Source: Flavobacterium paronense
GTDB taxonomy: Bacteria > Bacteroidota > Bacteroidia > Flavobacteriales > Flavobacteriaceae
Assembly (NCBI RefSeq): GCF_030409795.1
Contig: NZ_JAUFQN010000019.1
Span: 620,001 to 684,000 of the forward strand
Reading direction: 5' to 3'
DNA length: 64,000 bases
The notes under the pieces are model-generated. The model saw only the letters and a list, made by a program, of their open reading frames with translations. It was not told the DNA's origin and made no database searches. This document shows positions 34,645 to 44,261 of the stretch, piece after piece (within the stretch, counting starts at the first letter, position 1; every line of letters begins with the position of its first letter). Position numbers and translations under genes: made by a program.

Positions 34645-36465
34645 TTAATCTATTATCATCTCTTTTAAACGCTGGCGGTAGTTTTCGAGTAGGTCAATTT
34701 TAGAAAGGAAACCAAAGTATTTTCCTTTTTGAATTACAGGTAAAATAATAGCATTAGATGCTTCAAATTGCCTCATCACTTTTTCAGGTTTGTCTTCCAG
34801 TAGAATAATAGTTTCCGGCTGACTTATAACTTCATTAATAGACATAAATTTCACAGTGTATGGATTGAAAATAACTGCTTTTACAGCTTCAAAATCTATT
34901 ATACCAATCAGGTTTTTATCTTCATCAACTATGGGAATTATTTTTTGTTCGGTGGTGGAGAAAATCTTTATGGCACTTTCTACTGTGTTATCAAGCGTTA
35001 ATGTTTTGTATTTTTTTTGAACAAGCTTATAAATATCAATACTTTGCAAAATGTTTTTGTCTTTATCACTTGTGAAAACATCGCCTTTATCGGCCAATGC
35101 TTTTACATCCATCGAATGTTTTTCGAATTGTTTGGAAACCGCATAACTCACAGAAGAAACTATCATCAGCGGCACCATCAAATCATAACCACCGGTAATT
35201 TCACCGATAAGGAAAATAGCAGTTAAAGGCGCATGAAACAAGCCACTCAGGATTCCGGCCATACCAACGATAGTAAAATTCGCAATTGGTAAATGATGTG
35301 TGAAGTTTAGAAGATTAACCGTTTTGGCAACAAAAAAACCAAGGTAGGAACCTACAAAAAGCGAAGGCGCAAAGTTTCCACCATTTCCACCGCTTCCCAA
35401 TGTTAGTCCAGTAGCAAACGCTTTTAGCAACATCGTAACGCCAACAAACGCCAGTAAAACCCACTCGCTGCTTTTGAATGGTTCGAGCATCGTATTATCC
35501 AATAAAATGTTTGGGTTTTTGGACGCCAATGTTTTGATGCTTTCGTAACCTTCCCCAAACAAGGTTGGAAAAAAGAAAATTAAAATTGCCAAGATAGAAG
35601 CACCAAACAAGGCTCTTCTATAGCCTTTGTTTCTAAAGGTACCGAAGAATTTTTCAATACGTTGAAAGTTTCGGGCGTGATAAATAGAAGCAAATCCAGC
35701 TAAAACTCCGAGTAAAATATAAAAAGGTGTGTTGTGATAATCAAATTTCAAGCTTTGTTCAAAATTTAGTATTGTGTCTGAGCTCAAGGCTACTTTAGAA
35801 ATCAGGGCACCTGTAGCCGCTGAAATAATAATTGGAATAAAAGCTGAAATCGAAACATCGGTCAAAACAACTTCAATAGCGAATAAAACACCAGCAATGG
35901 GCGCATTAAAAGCAGCTCCAATTCCGGCTGCGACACCACAAGCTAATAGTAAAATTCTATCTTTTTGCGATAAATGATATTTCTGTGCGAAGTTGGAACC
36001 AAAAGCGGCACCTGTAATTACAATTGGGCTTTCCAATCCGGCAGAACCACCGAGACCAACAGTTAGAGAGCTAGTTACGATTTGAGCGTACATTTGTTTT
36101 TTGGGAACGATACCTCCTTTTCGGGCGACAGCGTAAAGTATTTTGGAACTTCCTTTTTCTATGTGATTGTTTAAAAAATTCCGAACAACAAAAACGGTTA
36201 ATAAAATACCGGCAATCGGCAGTAAACTGTTTATATACGGAAGTTTTAAATAACCATTTATGTCATTAGCCCAAAGGAAAATATTATGGGCAAAACTTTT
36301 TAGAATAATTACGGCAAAAGAACATGTGATTGCTACAAGAACACTTGCAAAGTAAATAAAATTACGTTCGCTTAGTTTATCTTTCAAAAGGAAAATTAGA
36401 TTTTCTGCTCTTCTGAAAATACTTCTGAAAACAATCTTAAAATTGGAAGCTTTAGTCTTCGACAT
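34645..36465 (-). CDS. ClC family chloride channel/transporter with C-terminal CBS domains
   Basis: A 606-residue membrane protein with about ten or more hydrophobic segments and the ClC ion-pathway motifs: GSAGLESP (140-147, with the gating Glu145), the GIGAAFNAPIAGVLF segment, and GSGGNGGNFAPSLFVG (the GxFxP selectivity motif). The last ~150 residues form two CBS domains (FSTTEQKIIPIVDEDKNLIG and FEASNAIILPVIQKGKYFG). The gating glutamate is kept. The residue matching the intracellular proton glutamate of E. coli ClcA (E203) appears to be Val199, next to Glu198, so proton coupling may be altered. It probably moves chloride or another anion across the inner membrane. ggt lies 69 bp upstream on the same strand. 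Confidence 0.92.
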   Translation of the reverse strand: MSKTKASNFKIVFRSIFRRAENLIFLLKDKLSERNFIYFASVLVAITCSFAVIILKSFAHNIFLWANDINGYLKLPYINSLLPIAGILLTVFVVRNFLNNHIEKGSSKILYAVARKGGIVPKKQMYAQIVTSSLTVGLGGSAGLESPIVITGAAFGSNFAQKYHLSQKDRILLLACGVAAGIGAAFNAPIAGVLFAIEVVLTDVSISAFIPIIISAATGALISKVALSSDTILNFEQSLKFDYHNTPFYILLGVLAGFASIYHARNFQRIEKFFGTFRNKGYRRALFGASILAILIFFFPTLFGEGYESIKTLASKNPNILLDNTMLEPFKSSEWVLLAFVGVTMLLKAFATGLTLGSGGNGGNFAPSLFVGSYLGFFVAKTVNLLNFTHHLPIANFTIVGMAGILSGLFHAPLTAIFLIGEITGGYDLMVPLMIVSSVSYAVSKQFEKHSMDVKALADKGDVFTSDKDKNILQSIDIYKLVQKKYKTLTLDNTVESAIKIFSTTEQKIIPIVDEDKNLIGIIDFEAVKAVIFNPYTVKFMSINEVISQPETIILLEDKPEKVMRQFEASNAIILPVIQKGKYFGFLSKIDLLENYRQRLKEMIID

Positions 36466-36534
36466 TTGTTCAAATCTTTGAATCTGCTAAAATACTATTT
36501 TAAATTATCAATTCTAAAATCAAAATTCAGCAAT

Positions 36535-38205
36535 CTAAAATCCCGCCGCTTTATCATCGCCACGAAAATCAGCTCCGCCTTCAAGTTTTCCGTCAGGTTG
36601 TACTAAGATGGCATCTACTTTTCCTAAAACAGGAGCAAATTTTTCATTGATATTATATCCTTTGGATATCAAGTGTTGTAAAGTAGTTTTATCAAATTTA
36701 TTGGGTTCTACCATGATATCATCCGGCAGCCATTGGTTGTGAAATCTGGGAGAGGCAACAGCTTCTTGCATGGTCATTTTAAATTCATATACATTCAAAA
36801 TCGTTTGCAATACCGAAGTTATAATTGTGGAACCACCGGGCGAACCTAACAGCATTAATAGTTTTCCGTTTTTCTCAACAATGGTTGGTGTCATCGAACT
36901 CAGCATTCTCTTTCTTGGTGCTATGCTATTGGCTTCAGCTCCAACTAAACCGTAAAGATTTGGAACGCCTGGTTTTGCTGAAAAATCATCCATCTGGTCG
37001 TTTAAAAAGAAACCTAATTCGTCGCAATACAATTTGGAACCATAAGCATCGTTTAGAGTAGTTGTAACAGCAACGGCATTGCCTTCGGTATCAACAATAG
37101 AATAATGTGTGGTTTCCATACTTTCATAAACGGAAACATCTCCGTGGCTTACATCAGCAGAAGTAGTAGCTTTGTCAAAAGAAAAATTTTGCATTCGGTC
37201 TTTCAGATAGGTTTCATTCAGTAATTGTTTTTGCGGAATTTTCACGAAATCGGGATCACCGAGAAAATAGTTTCTGTCGGCATAAGCTCTTCGTTCAGCT
37301 TCTGCTAAAAGCTGGATGTATTGTGTTGAATTGTGTTTGAAGGTAGAAACATCATAAGGTTCAATCATCTTCATGATTTGCGCCAAAGTAATTCCACCAC
37401 TTGATGGTGGCGCCATCGAAATAATATTCAATTGTTTGTATCTAAAAGTTATCGGTTTGCGCCAAACGACTTTGTAATCGGCTAAATCTTTCATGGAAAT
37501 GATGCCTCCTTTTTGTTTCAAAAAAGCGACTAATTTTTTGGCTGTTTTTCCTTTGTAGAACTCGTCTTTTCCGTTTTTCAGAATTTGTTTCAGCGTATTG
37601 GCTAAAGCTTGATATTTGATAGTATCACCAACTTTAAATGTTTTATTGTATAAGGTTTTGTTGCCGCTGATTTTAACTATAATGTCACGATATTGATCTA
37701 GTTTGACTTTTTCTTTTTCGGTAACAATTATTCCTTTTAAGGCTAAATCAATTGCTGGTTGAAACAAAGTTGCTAAAGGAAGTTTACCAAATTTTTTATG
37801 CACTTCAAAAATAGCGGCAACACTTCCTGGAATTCCTACAGATAAAGCGCCATCGGTACTCAACTTTGGAATCAAATTTCCAGATTTATCGAGATACATA
37901 TTTTCGGAAGCTTTCTGTGGAGCTTTTTCGCGAAAATCTAATGAACCAACATCGCCATTTGCTTTTCGATATACCATAAAACCGCCACCGGAAATGTTTC
38001 CGGCATAAGGATAAGCTACGGCTAAAGCCAATTGAGAAGCAATCATAGCATCGAATGCATTACCACCTTTTTTTATAATAGCAACGCCAATTTTGGAAGC
38101 TTCTTCTCGTGCCGAAACGACCATCGCTTTATCGGCAATCAATCCATTTTGTTGGGAGAAAATAGAGGAAGGAATAAATAGAAATAATAGGAAAATCTTT
38201 TTCAT
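36535..38205 (-). CDS. ggt: Gamma-glutamyltransferase
   Basis: A 556-residue secreted enzyme (signal KKIFLLFLFIPSSIFS). It is made as a precursor that cleaves itself before the nucleophile, Thr365 in METTHYSIVD, giving large and small subunits. Other hallmarks are GGNAFDAMIASQLALAV, GISGGGFMVYR-like glycine region, DFREKAP with the gamma-glutamyl-binding Arg, and GSPGGSTI in the small subunit. The family cleaves glutathione and other gamma-glutamyl compounds in the periplasm. The length is normal. Its ATG is 3 bp after the stop of the acpH-like gene, so the two are translationally close and co-transcribed. Confidence 0.94.
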   Translation of the reverse strand: MKKIFLLFLFIPSSIFSQQNGLIADKAMVVSAREEASKIGVAIIKKGGNAFDAMIASQLALAVAYPYAGNISGGGFMVYRKANGDVGSLDFREKAPQKASENMYLDKSGNLIPKLSTDGALSVGIPGSVAAIFEVHKKFGKLPLATLFQPAIDLALKGIIVTEKEKVKLDQYRDIIVKISGNKTLYNKTFKVGDTIKYQALANTLKQILKNGKDEFYKGKTAKKLVAFLKQKGGIISMKDLADYKVVWRKPITFRYKQLNIISMAPPSSGGITLAQIMKMIEPYDVSTFKHNSTQYIQLLAEAERRAYADRNYFLGDPDFVKIPQKQLLNETYLKDRMQNFSFDKATTSADVSHGDVSVYESMETTHYSIVDTEGNAVAVTTTLNDAYGSKLYCDELGFFLNDQMDDFSAKPGVPNLYGLVGAEANSIAPRKRMLSSMTPTIVEKNGKLLMLLGSPGGSTIITSVLQTILNVYEFKMTMQEAVASPRFHNQWLPDDIMVEPNKFDKTTLQHLISKGYNINEKFAPVLGKVDAILVQPDGKLEGGADFRGDDKAAGF

Positions 38206-38208
38206 AAA

Positions 38209-38799
38209 TTAACCATTCAATTCTTTTAATTTATCAGCACAATGCTGACGTAATTCTTCAAAAAACAAAGTAAACTCTTGTTCAAATTCGGAGTAAAATT
38301 GCTGAAGTTCCACCATGGATTCGTGCATGTCGACACGGTTTTTAGTGCGATGATCCATATGAAACATTATCATTTGCAGACCATCAATTGTGGCATAACT
38401 TACCAACCAATTTCTGGCAAACATATAAGGAATCATACTTTTGACTTTGTCTGTCAGGATTTCGTAATGTTCTTTGAGAAGATGGTAAAAGGTGTCTGCA
38501 TAGACTTCCAGTTTTACATCGGAATAAGTGCTCCAGTTTTTAGCTAGAAAATGGTCATAAAAAATATCCATAATCACACCTGAATAATGGCCGTATTTTT
38601 TGTGTAAACGGTGTTTGCTTTGCCTATAAATGGGATGCATATCGGTAAAACTATCTATAGAACGGTGCAGTAGAATTCCTTTTTGAATTTCCATTGGATA
38701 AATATCATAGCTATGCCCACGAATGCTGTCCGCCATAAAGTTCCCGATTTTCACCAAATCGTTGTCACCAGAAAGATAAATGTGTGCTAGGAAGTTCAT
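38209..38799 (-). CDS. ACP phosphodiesterase family protein (AcpH-like, DUF479)
   Basis: A 196-residue cytoplasmic helical protein matching the acyl carrier protein phosphodiesterase family. Marks: MNFLAHIYLSGDN at the start, GNFMADSIRG, GILLHRSIDSFTDMHP, and GVIMDIFYDHFLAKNW, in which His and Asp residues form the HD-like metal site. In E. coli AcpH removes the phosphopantetheine group from ACP. It is the first gene of an acpH-ggt pair on the minus strand. The promoter must lie in the 119-bp divergent gap to glmM, but no perfect element was found on this strand. Confidence 0.85.
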   Translation of the reverse strand: MNFLAHIYLSGDNDLVKIGNFMADSIRGHSYDIYPMEIQKGILLHRSIDSFTDMHPIYRQSKHRLHKKYGHYSGVIMDIFYDHFLAKNWSTYSDVKLEVYADTFYHLLKEHYEILTDKVKSMIPYMFARNWLVSYATIDGLQMIMFHMDHRTKNRVDMHESMVELQQFYSEFEQEFTLFFEELRQHCADKLKELNG

Positions 38800-38812
38800 G
38801 TGCCTAATTTAG

Positions 38813-38849
38813 GAATTTTAAATTAGAAATTTTGAATTTTAAATTAGAA
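38813..38849. repeat. Pair of 16-bp direct repeats in the acpH-glmM gap
   Basis: GAATTTTAAATTAGAA occurs at 38813-38828 and again at 38834-38849. A near-inverted copy (TTCTAATTCAAAATTC) sits near 38889-38904, close to the glmM start. Low-complexity AT sequence; possibly a protein-binding site or just local duplication. Confidence 0.5.
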
Positions 38850-38875
38850 TTGAAAATTACCATTCTTTATATTTG
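38850..38875 (+). promoter_or_regulatory. Probable promoter of glmM
   Basis: TATATTTG at 38868-38875 is a full TAnnTTTG match, 43 bases before the ATG. A TTG at 38850-38852 gives a 15-base spacer, slightly short. An A-rich stretch just before the ATG is typical of Bacteroidota ribosome binding. Confidence 0.45.
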
Positions 38876-38918
38876 TAAATATTTAAAATTTCTAATTCAA
38901 AATTCATAATAATAAAAA

Positions 38919-40319
38919 ATGACTTTAATAAAATCTATATCAGGAATTCGTGGAACTATTGGCGGAAAAGTTGGAGATAATTTAACGCCTGTTGATGCAG
39001 TGAAATTCGCTTCGGCCTATGGGACTTTTTTGAAAAATGGAAGTGGAAAGTTGGAAGATGGAAAAAAATTAAAAGTGGTTATTGGACGTGACGCCAGAAT
39101 TTCTGGACCAATGATTCACAATTTGGTGATGAATACCTTACTTGGATTAGGCATTGATGTTATCGATTTGGGATTGTCAACAACACCAACCGTTGAAATT
39201 GCTGTGCCAATGGAAGCAGCTGATGGTGGAATTATTCTAACGGCATCACACAATCCAAAACAATGGAACGCTTTAAAATTGTTGAATGCCAAAGGTGAAT
39301 TTTTAAGCGGAAAAGAAGGCGAATTGATATTAGAAATTGCCGAATCCGAAGCTTTTGATTTTTCGGATGTGGATTCTTTGGGAGAAATTACAGTGAATGA
39401 CGCTTATATGGATATTCATATTGATGAGGTTTTAGATTTGCCTTTAGTGGATGCGGAAGCGGTTGCCAAAAGAAAATTCAAGGTGGTTGTTGATGGCGTA
39501 AATTCTTCGGGAGGTATTATTATCCCGAAATTATTGGAGCAAATGGGAGTAAAGTGCGTGAAATTATATTGTGAACCCAACGGACATTTTCCGCATAATC
39601 CGGAACCTTTGAAAGAGCATTTAGGCGATATCTGTAAATTGGTTATAGAAGAAAAAGCCGATTTTGGAATTGTAGTTGATCCGGATGTTGACCGTCTGGC
39701 TTTCATTTCTAACGATGGTGAAATGTTTGGTGAAGAATATACTTTGGTGACTTGTGCCGATTATGTATTGAGTAAAACTCCAGGAAATACGGTTTCTAAC
39801 ATGTCATCTTCTCGTGCTTTACGCGATATCACAGACAAACATAATGGAAGCTATCAGGCGAGTGCCGTTGGAGAAGTAAATGTTGTTGAGTTGATGAAGA
39901 AAACCAATGCAATTATTGGTGGCGAAGGCAACGGTGGAATCATTTATCCGGAATCACATTATGGAAGAGATAGTTTGGTTGGAGTAGCTTTGTTCTTAAC
40001 GCATTTGGCAAATCTTGATATGACGGTTGCTGAATTGAGAGCATCGTACCCGCAATATTATATGAGCAAAAACAAAATTGAACTGACTCCACAAATTGAT
40101 GTAGATGCCATTTTGGTTGCCATGACTGAGAAATACAAAAACGAAGACATCACTACTATTGATGGTGTGAAAATCGACTTTGCTGAAAACTGGGTTCATT
40201 TAAGAAAATCGAATACAGAGCCAATTATCAGGATTTATACTGAAGCGCAAACGCAACAATTAGCAGACGATTTGGCTATTAGGATTATTGACGAAATAAA
40301 AGCTGTCGCTGGATTATAA
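38919..40319 (+). CDS. glmM: Phosphoglucosamine mutase (phosphohexomutase family)
   Basis: A 466-residue alpha-D-phosphohexomutase. The phosphoserine is Ser110 in TASHNPKQWNALK. The metal loop is DPDVDRLAF, the sugar-binding loop is GEGNGGIIYP, and the C-terminal phosphate-binding loop is RKSNTEPIIRIYTEA. The opening LIKSISGIRGTIGG is typical of the family. GlmM turns glucosamine-6-phosphate into glucosamine-1-phosphate for cell-wall and LPS precursors. Related phosphomannomutases look similar, so the exact sugar is inferred. It is transcribed alone on the plus strand and ends at a bidirectional terminator. Cytoplasmic. Confidence 0.88.
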   Translation: MTLIKSISGIRGTIGGKVGDNLTPVDAVKFASAYGTFLKNGSGKLEDGKKLKVVIGRDARISGPMIHNLVMNTLLGLGIDVIDLGLSTTPTVEIAVPMEAADGGIILTASHNPKQWNALKLLNAKGEFLSGKEGELILEIAESEAFDFSDVDSLGEITVNDAYMDIHIDEVLDLPLVDAEAVAKRKFKVVVDGVNSSGGIIIPKLLEQMGVKCVKLYCEPNGHFPHNPEPLKEHLGDICKLVIEEKADFGIVVDPDVDRLAFISNDGEMFGEEYTLVTCADYVLSKTPGNTVSNMSSSRALRDITDKHNGSYQASAVGEVNVVELMKKTNAIIGGEGNGGIIYPESHYGRDSLVGVALFLTHLANLDMTVAELRASYPQYYMSKNKIELTPQIDVDAILVAMTEKYKNEDITTIDGVKIDFAENWVHLRKSNTEPIIRIYTEAQTQQLADDLAIRIIDEIKAVAGL

Positions 40320-40323
40320 AAAG

Positions 40324-40352
40324 AAACCCTTTCTAATCGGAAAGGGTTTTTT
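40324..40352. terminator. Bidirectional terminator between glmM and the DedA-like gene
   Basis: A 10-bp perfect stem, AAACCCTTTC (40324-40333) and GAAAGGGTTT (40340-40349), with a 6-base loop and T-runs on both strands. It lies between convergent stops. Confidence 0.9.
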
Positions 40353-40944
40353 ATTTAAAGACTTTAAATTTGAGTAAAAATTTCTTTTTCTGAATTAACG
40401 TACGCCAATCAATAAATATAAGCGCAAATAGAAGCAATAAAGAAGCAAGAAACCCACTAATAGATTGCCATGAAATAATATGATTCTCTATGGTTTCGAT
40501 ATTTTCTGAGGCAAATTTCCCAAATGAAAGCGCTATTGTATCACTGATAAATTTACCCACAAAGAAAGCCGGAATAATATACAATGGACTAATTTTCGAC
40601 ATTCCGCCTGCCACAAAAAGAGGCGTTGTTGGAAGCGGTAAGAGTGAATAAGCAATAATTACTAACTGGCTTTTCCATCCTTTTTCTTTTAATTTTTTAC
40701 CAAGGAACATAATATCCTCATTTTTTGCCGGTTTAAAATATTTGTCTGAAATGAATGGTATATATAAGGTGAGAATATAGCGCCCCAATATAGAACCAGC
40801 CACTCCAATACAAATAGATGCCCATAGATTTAAATGGAAAAAAATTTGCAAAAAAAGCATAATAGTAAATGCCGGAAGAAATGGGAACGGAACAATGTCA
40901 AACAACAAAGCACCCAAGAAAACTAAACAATATTGCCACCACAT
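40351..40944 (-). CDS. Small VTT/DedA-like membrane protein
   Basis: A 197-residue protein with about five hydrophobic segments. The segment SLLPLPTTPLFVAGGMSKIS and the following FFVGKFISDTIALSFG resemble the VTT (SNARE-associated, DedA) domain, whose members move lipids such as undecaprenyl phosphate or support membrane homeostasis. It is shorter than typical DedA proteins, and the assignment is tentative. It ends at the shared terminator and is preceded by 86 bp before the amidohydrolase stop. It might also be called a hypothetical membrane protein. Confidence 0.65.
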   Translation of the reverse strand: MWWQYCLVFLGALLFDIVPFPFLPAFTIMLFLQIFFHLNLWASICIGVAGSILGRYILTLYIPFISDKYFKPAKNEDIMFLGKKLKEKGWKSQLVIIAYSLLPLPTTPLFVAGGMSKISPLYIIPAFFVGKFISDTIALSFGKFASENIETIENHIISWQSISGFLASLLLLFALIFIDWRTLIQKKKFLLKFKVFK

Positions 40945-41030
40945 TATCTTTATGATTTGATATGGCTAATTTACGATATATAATTATGAGATTTGTTATA
41001 GCAATACTATTTCCGGTCGAAAAGATTTAT

Positions 41031-42356
41031 TTATTTCTTATTCATTTCCATATAATCCAACACCAAATTGGATAATGCTTTTAGTCCGGTTTTGAATGCA
41101 CTATCATCGATTATAAATGTTGGAGTGTGATGTGGTCCTGAGGTTTTAGCATCGGCGCCTTTTGGTAAACCACCAATAAAAAAGTAGATACCTGGCACTT
41201 TTTGTTGGAAGAAAGAGAAATCTTCAGCACCAGTAATTGCAGGTACTAATCGGACATTTTCTATACCAGCTGATTTTTGTAGTGTAGGCAACATTGCTGC
41301 TGTTAGTTTTTCGTTATTGAAAGTAACTGGATAATAGTGTTCATAAGGCAATATTACATCTGCAGTTGCTCCGGCAGCTTCAGCCGTTTTTTCGGCAATT
41401 TGTCTTATTCGACTGTAGATGAATTTTTCATCATCATCTGTAAACGTTCTTACCGTTCCTAGCATTTCTACATTTTCTGAAATAATATTGTCACGGTTGC
41501 CCCCATGAATAGAGGCGATTGTGACCACCGCAGGATTTTGTGTTATGTTAACATTACGGCTAACAATAGTTTGTAAGTTATTAATTATTTGAGCAGCGAC
41601 TACAATAGGGTCAACCGCCAGCCAAGGTTGTGCCCCATGAGATGGTTTTCCGTTTACTGTTATTTTTACAGTTCCAACGGCTGCCATGAAACCACCAGGA
41701 CGATAATTAATTTTACCTACTTCAGTCTGGGCGGCCATGTGCAGCCCAAAGATCACATCTACTTTTGGGTTTTCCATTACTCCTTCTTTTATCATTAATG
41801 CTGCTCCACCTTCTTCTCCGGCAGGAACACCTTCTTCGGCTGGCTGAAAGATAAATTTCACACTTCCTTTTAATTCTTTTTTCATACCGGAAAGTATTTC
41901 TGCAACTCCCATTAAAATAGCTACATGCGCGTCGTGACCGCAAGCGTGCATCACCGAAGTTTCTTTTCCGTTGTACATGGTTTTTACTTTGGAACAATAA
42001 GGCAAATTGTTTTTTTCTTCTACTGGTAATGCATCCATATCGGCGCGAAGTGCTACTACCGGTCCGGGTTTGTCTCCTTTTAAAATACCGACTACGCCTG
42101 TGATTCCGACTCCGGTTTTTACTTCAATACCTAACGATTGCAATTGTTTCGCAATTATAGCTCCAGTTCTGACTTCATGATTTCCAAGTTCCGGATGTTC
42201 GTGAAAATCGTGTCGCCAGGCGATTACTTTGGATTCTATTTTGTCGGCAGCAGCACTTACAGCGGTTTCGTGATTCGTTTTTTGAGCATTTCCATTAGAA
42301 ACACACAAAAGGGTAATAATAAAAAACTGGATTGAAAATAGTTTGTTGGTTTTCAT
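41031..42356 (-). CDS. Secreted M20D-family amidohydrolase
   Basis: A 441-residue enzyme with an N-terminal signal (NKLFSIQFFIITLLCVSNGNA). It has the M20D amidohydrolase marks RHDFHEHPELG, LRADMDALPVEE, MHACGHDAHVAILMGVA (Cys/His metal ligands), FIFQPAEEG (metal Glu), and GAEDFSFF near the end. The family removes acyl groups from N-acyl amino acids or splits aminobenzoyl-glutamate and IAA-amino-acid conjugates. The exact substrate is unknown. The signal peptide points to the periplasm. It is separated from the upstream DUF885 gene by a terminator, so it is probably its own unit. Confidence 0.9.
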   Translation of the reverse strand: MKTNKLFSIQFFIITLLCVSNGNAQKTNHETAVSAAADKIESKVIAWRHDFHEHPELGNHEVRTGAIIAKQLQSLGIEVKTGVGITGVVGILKGDKPGPVVALRADMDALPVEEKNNLPYCSKVKTMYNGKETSVMHACGHDAHVAILMGVAEILSGMKKELKGSVKFIFQPAEEGVPAGEEGGAALMIKEGVMENPKVDVIFGLHMAAQTEVGKINYRPGGFMAAVGTVKITVNGKPSHGAQPWLAVDPIVVAAQIINNLQTIVSRNVNITQNPAVVTIASIHGGNRDNIISENVEMLGTVRTFTDDDEKFIYSRIRQIAEKTAEAAGATADVILPYEHYYPVTFNNEKLTAAMLPTLQKSAGIENVRLVPAITGAEDFSFFQQKVPGIYFFIGGLPKGADAKTSGPHHTPTFIIDDSAFKTGLKALSNLVLDYMEMNKK

Positions 42357-42382
42357 AATGTAATGTTTTGTAGGCTAATATA

Positions 42383-42412
42383 ATAAAAAAAAAGCACTCC
42401 ATTAGGAATGCC
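42383..42412 (-). terminator. Terminator downstream of the DUF885 gene
   Basis: Minus strand: GCATTCC-TAAT-GGAGTGC stem with one T-G wobble, followed by nine or more Ts. It lies between the DUF885 stop (42434) and the amidohydrolase ATG (42356). Confidence 0.85.
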
Positions 42413-42433
42413 TTTAGTGTGATTTGCTAAAAA

Positions 42434-44191
42434 TTAGTCTAACATTCGCTCTCGAATATATTTCACAGGCGAACTACCAAAGCTTAAGAATTTCTCGTGG
42501 AAATCTTTCAAACTATACTTGTTACCCATTTTCTTTTTATAGTCATCTCTCAATTGTTGGATGGCTGTTGAACCGCTGAAATAGGAACAAAGCTGTACTT
42601 GCGAAACAGTAGCTCTGTGGTATTTCTCTTCAACTTGTTGATCGGTTTGAAAACATTCTTTCGATAATAATTTTACAATGTCTTCTTTAGGTTTGTTTAA
42701 GCATTGAATATCGTAATCAATAATCACATTGGCTAACTCACGAAGTTTCCAAACGCCCAATGCCAACTCGATTTCAGGCTCGTGATTTCCCCAACCATTT
42801 TCTACCATCATACCTTCAGTATATACAGCCCAGCCTTCGATCATAGCGCCATTTTGGAATACAGAACGCAATACATCTGGTGATTTTTTGTTGTTGTAAA
42901 TTCCTTGTAAGCAATGCCCGGGAACGGCTTCGTGGATGGATAATATCTGAGAAGAATAAGTATTGGTTTCGCGCAAAGCACTTTCCGCTTTAGCTGGCGA
43001 ATATTGGGTTACGTCATCAATATTGTAATAGGTTGTTCCCTTTTTTTGATAGGGTGGAATAAATTCAGCGCTTGCCAATGCAAAACCTCGGGCGTATTCC
43101 GGCATGTAGCGAACTACAATTGGAGTAGAGGCAGTATCAAAATCGAATAGGTTTTTCTCGATAATGAATTTTTTCAAATCAGTTACTTGTTTTTTTAGCG
43201 TTGGATAAAAATTAGCCGGTGTAGCGTGATTGTCCTGCATTTTGCTTAATACCATTCGGATTACGTCTAAACTGTCTTTTGGTTTAACTTGTGTTGGATA
43301 GTATTTTGTCCACACTTTATCGGCTGTAACATACATTTTATTGTGCCACATTTTCTTATCGGCTACAGCCTTGTCATAAATCTGTTCCGGGGTAAAATCG
43401 GTGGCTAAGTCGTATTTGAATTTTTCGGCAAACAGTTTTTTACCAATTCTGTAATCTTTGAATTTGAAGTTTTTGTCTTCATCGATTTTTTGCAAACCTT
43501 TTACATAATCAACCATTGCAGTCAATGCTTTTGTGATATTTTTTTCCAGCACATCTTTTTCGGCCGAATTCAAATGAGAAGCCGCAATCGAATCGAAAAG
43601 TGATTTGCCAAACAACTGCATTCCACCTCTGTTTTGATTGATAGCCATTTCCAAATGCTCTTTGGTTGGTTGTTTCAAATTCTCCAGAGCCGCTTTGTAA
43701 TACGCATCCGAATTCTCCAGATATTTAGTTAGGATTTTCAAGCGTTCATCCAAAGGCGCATACGGCTGATTGATTATATAATCGCAAGAACTGCTGATAT
43801 TGTATACAGAAGCATCCCATTCTTGTTGTTTAAAAACGGTTATGTACCAAATATCGCTTTCCAACTGGTTTTTGATAATGTTACTACTGATTTTGTTGTT
43901 GTCGCTTAGTTTGTCATATTCCAAAGCGTCTAAATCGGCTAACCATTTTTTAGAAAAGGCAACATTGTTTTCAAAAGTAGCTGCGTTTGGCACAACTAAT
44001 TTGTCATAATATTTGCCATAACCCTGAGCTATAGAACCCGAAGGATATTGTTTCCAATACGCATCTAGAAATTTGGTTTCAAATGACGCGAAGTCTGCAT
44101 CTGTATTGCTGTTGTTTTCTTTTTTATCAGATTTACAACTAACGAGTGTAATGGTAAGAAAAACAAGAAGTCCTACAAGTGTTTTTTTCAT
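42434..44191 (-). CDS. DUF885 family lipoprotein, predicted metallopeptidase
   Basis: A 585-residue protein beginning MKKTLVGLLVFLTITLVSC, a lipoprotein signal with Cys19, so membrane-anchored, probably periplasmic. The catalytic-like region is SIHEAVPGHCLQG, a modified zinc motif (HExxPGH) found in DUF885 proteins, with GWAVYTEGMMVE downstream giving a further Glu. DUF885 is related to zinc peptidases of the carboxypeptidase Taq/M3-like group, but its substrate is not established. Start at ATG 44191; upstream is a 70-bp gap to the flippase stop. A strong terminator follows. Confidence 0.85.
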   Translation of the reverse strand: MKKTLVGLLVFLTITLVSCKSDKKENNSNTDADFASFETKFLDAYWKQYPSGSIAQGYGKYYDKLVVPNAATFENNVAFSKKWLADLDALEYDKLSDNNKISSNIIKNQLESDIWYITVFKQQEWDASVYNISSSCDYIINQPYAPLDERLKILTKYLENSDAYYKAALENLKQPTKEHLEMAINQNRGGMQLFGKSLFDSIAASHLNSAEKDVLEKNITKALTAMVDYVKGLQKIDEDKNFKFKDYRIGKKLFAEKFKYDLATDFTPEQIYDKAVADKKMWHNKMYVTADKVWTKYYPTQVKPKDSLDVIRMVLSKMQDNHATPANFYPTLKKQVTDLKKFIIEKNLFDFDTASTPIVVRYMPEYARGFALASAEFIPPYQKKGTTYYNIDDVTQYSPAKAESALRETNTYSSQILSIHEAVPGHCLQGIYNNKKSPDVLRSVFQNGAMIEGWAVYTEGMMVENGWGNHEPEIELALGVWKLRELANVIIDYDIQCLNKPKEDIVKLLSKECFQTDQQVEEKYHRATVSQVQLCSYFSGSTAIQQLRDDYKKKMGNKYSLKDFHEKFLSFGSSPVKYIRERMLD

Positions 44192-44261
44192 GAGTTTGGT
44201 TGAATTAATTAATTTTGGATTACGAATTTACAAAAAAATCCGAAGTAATTATGTCAAAAAA

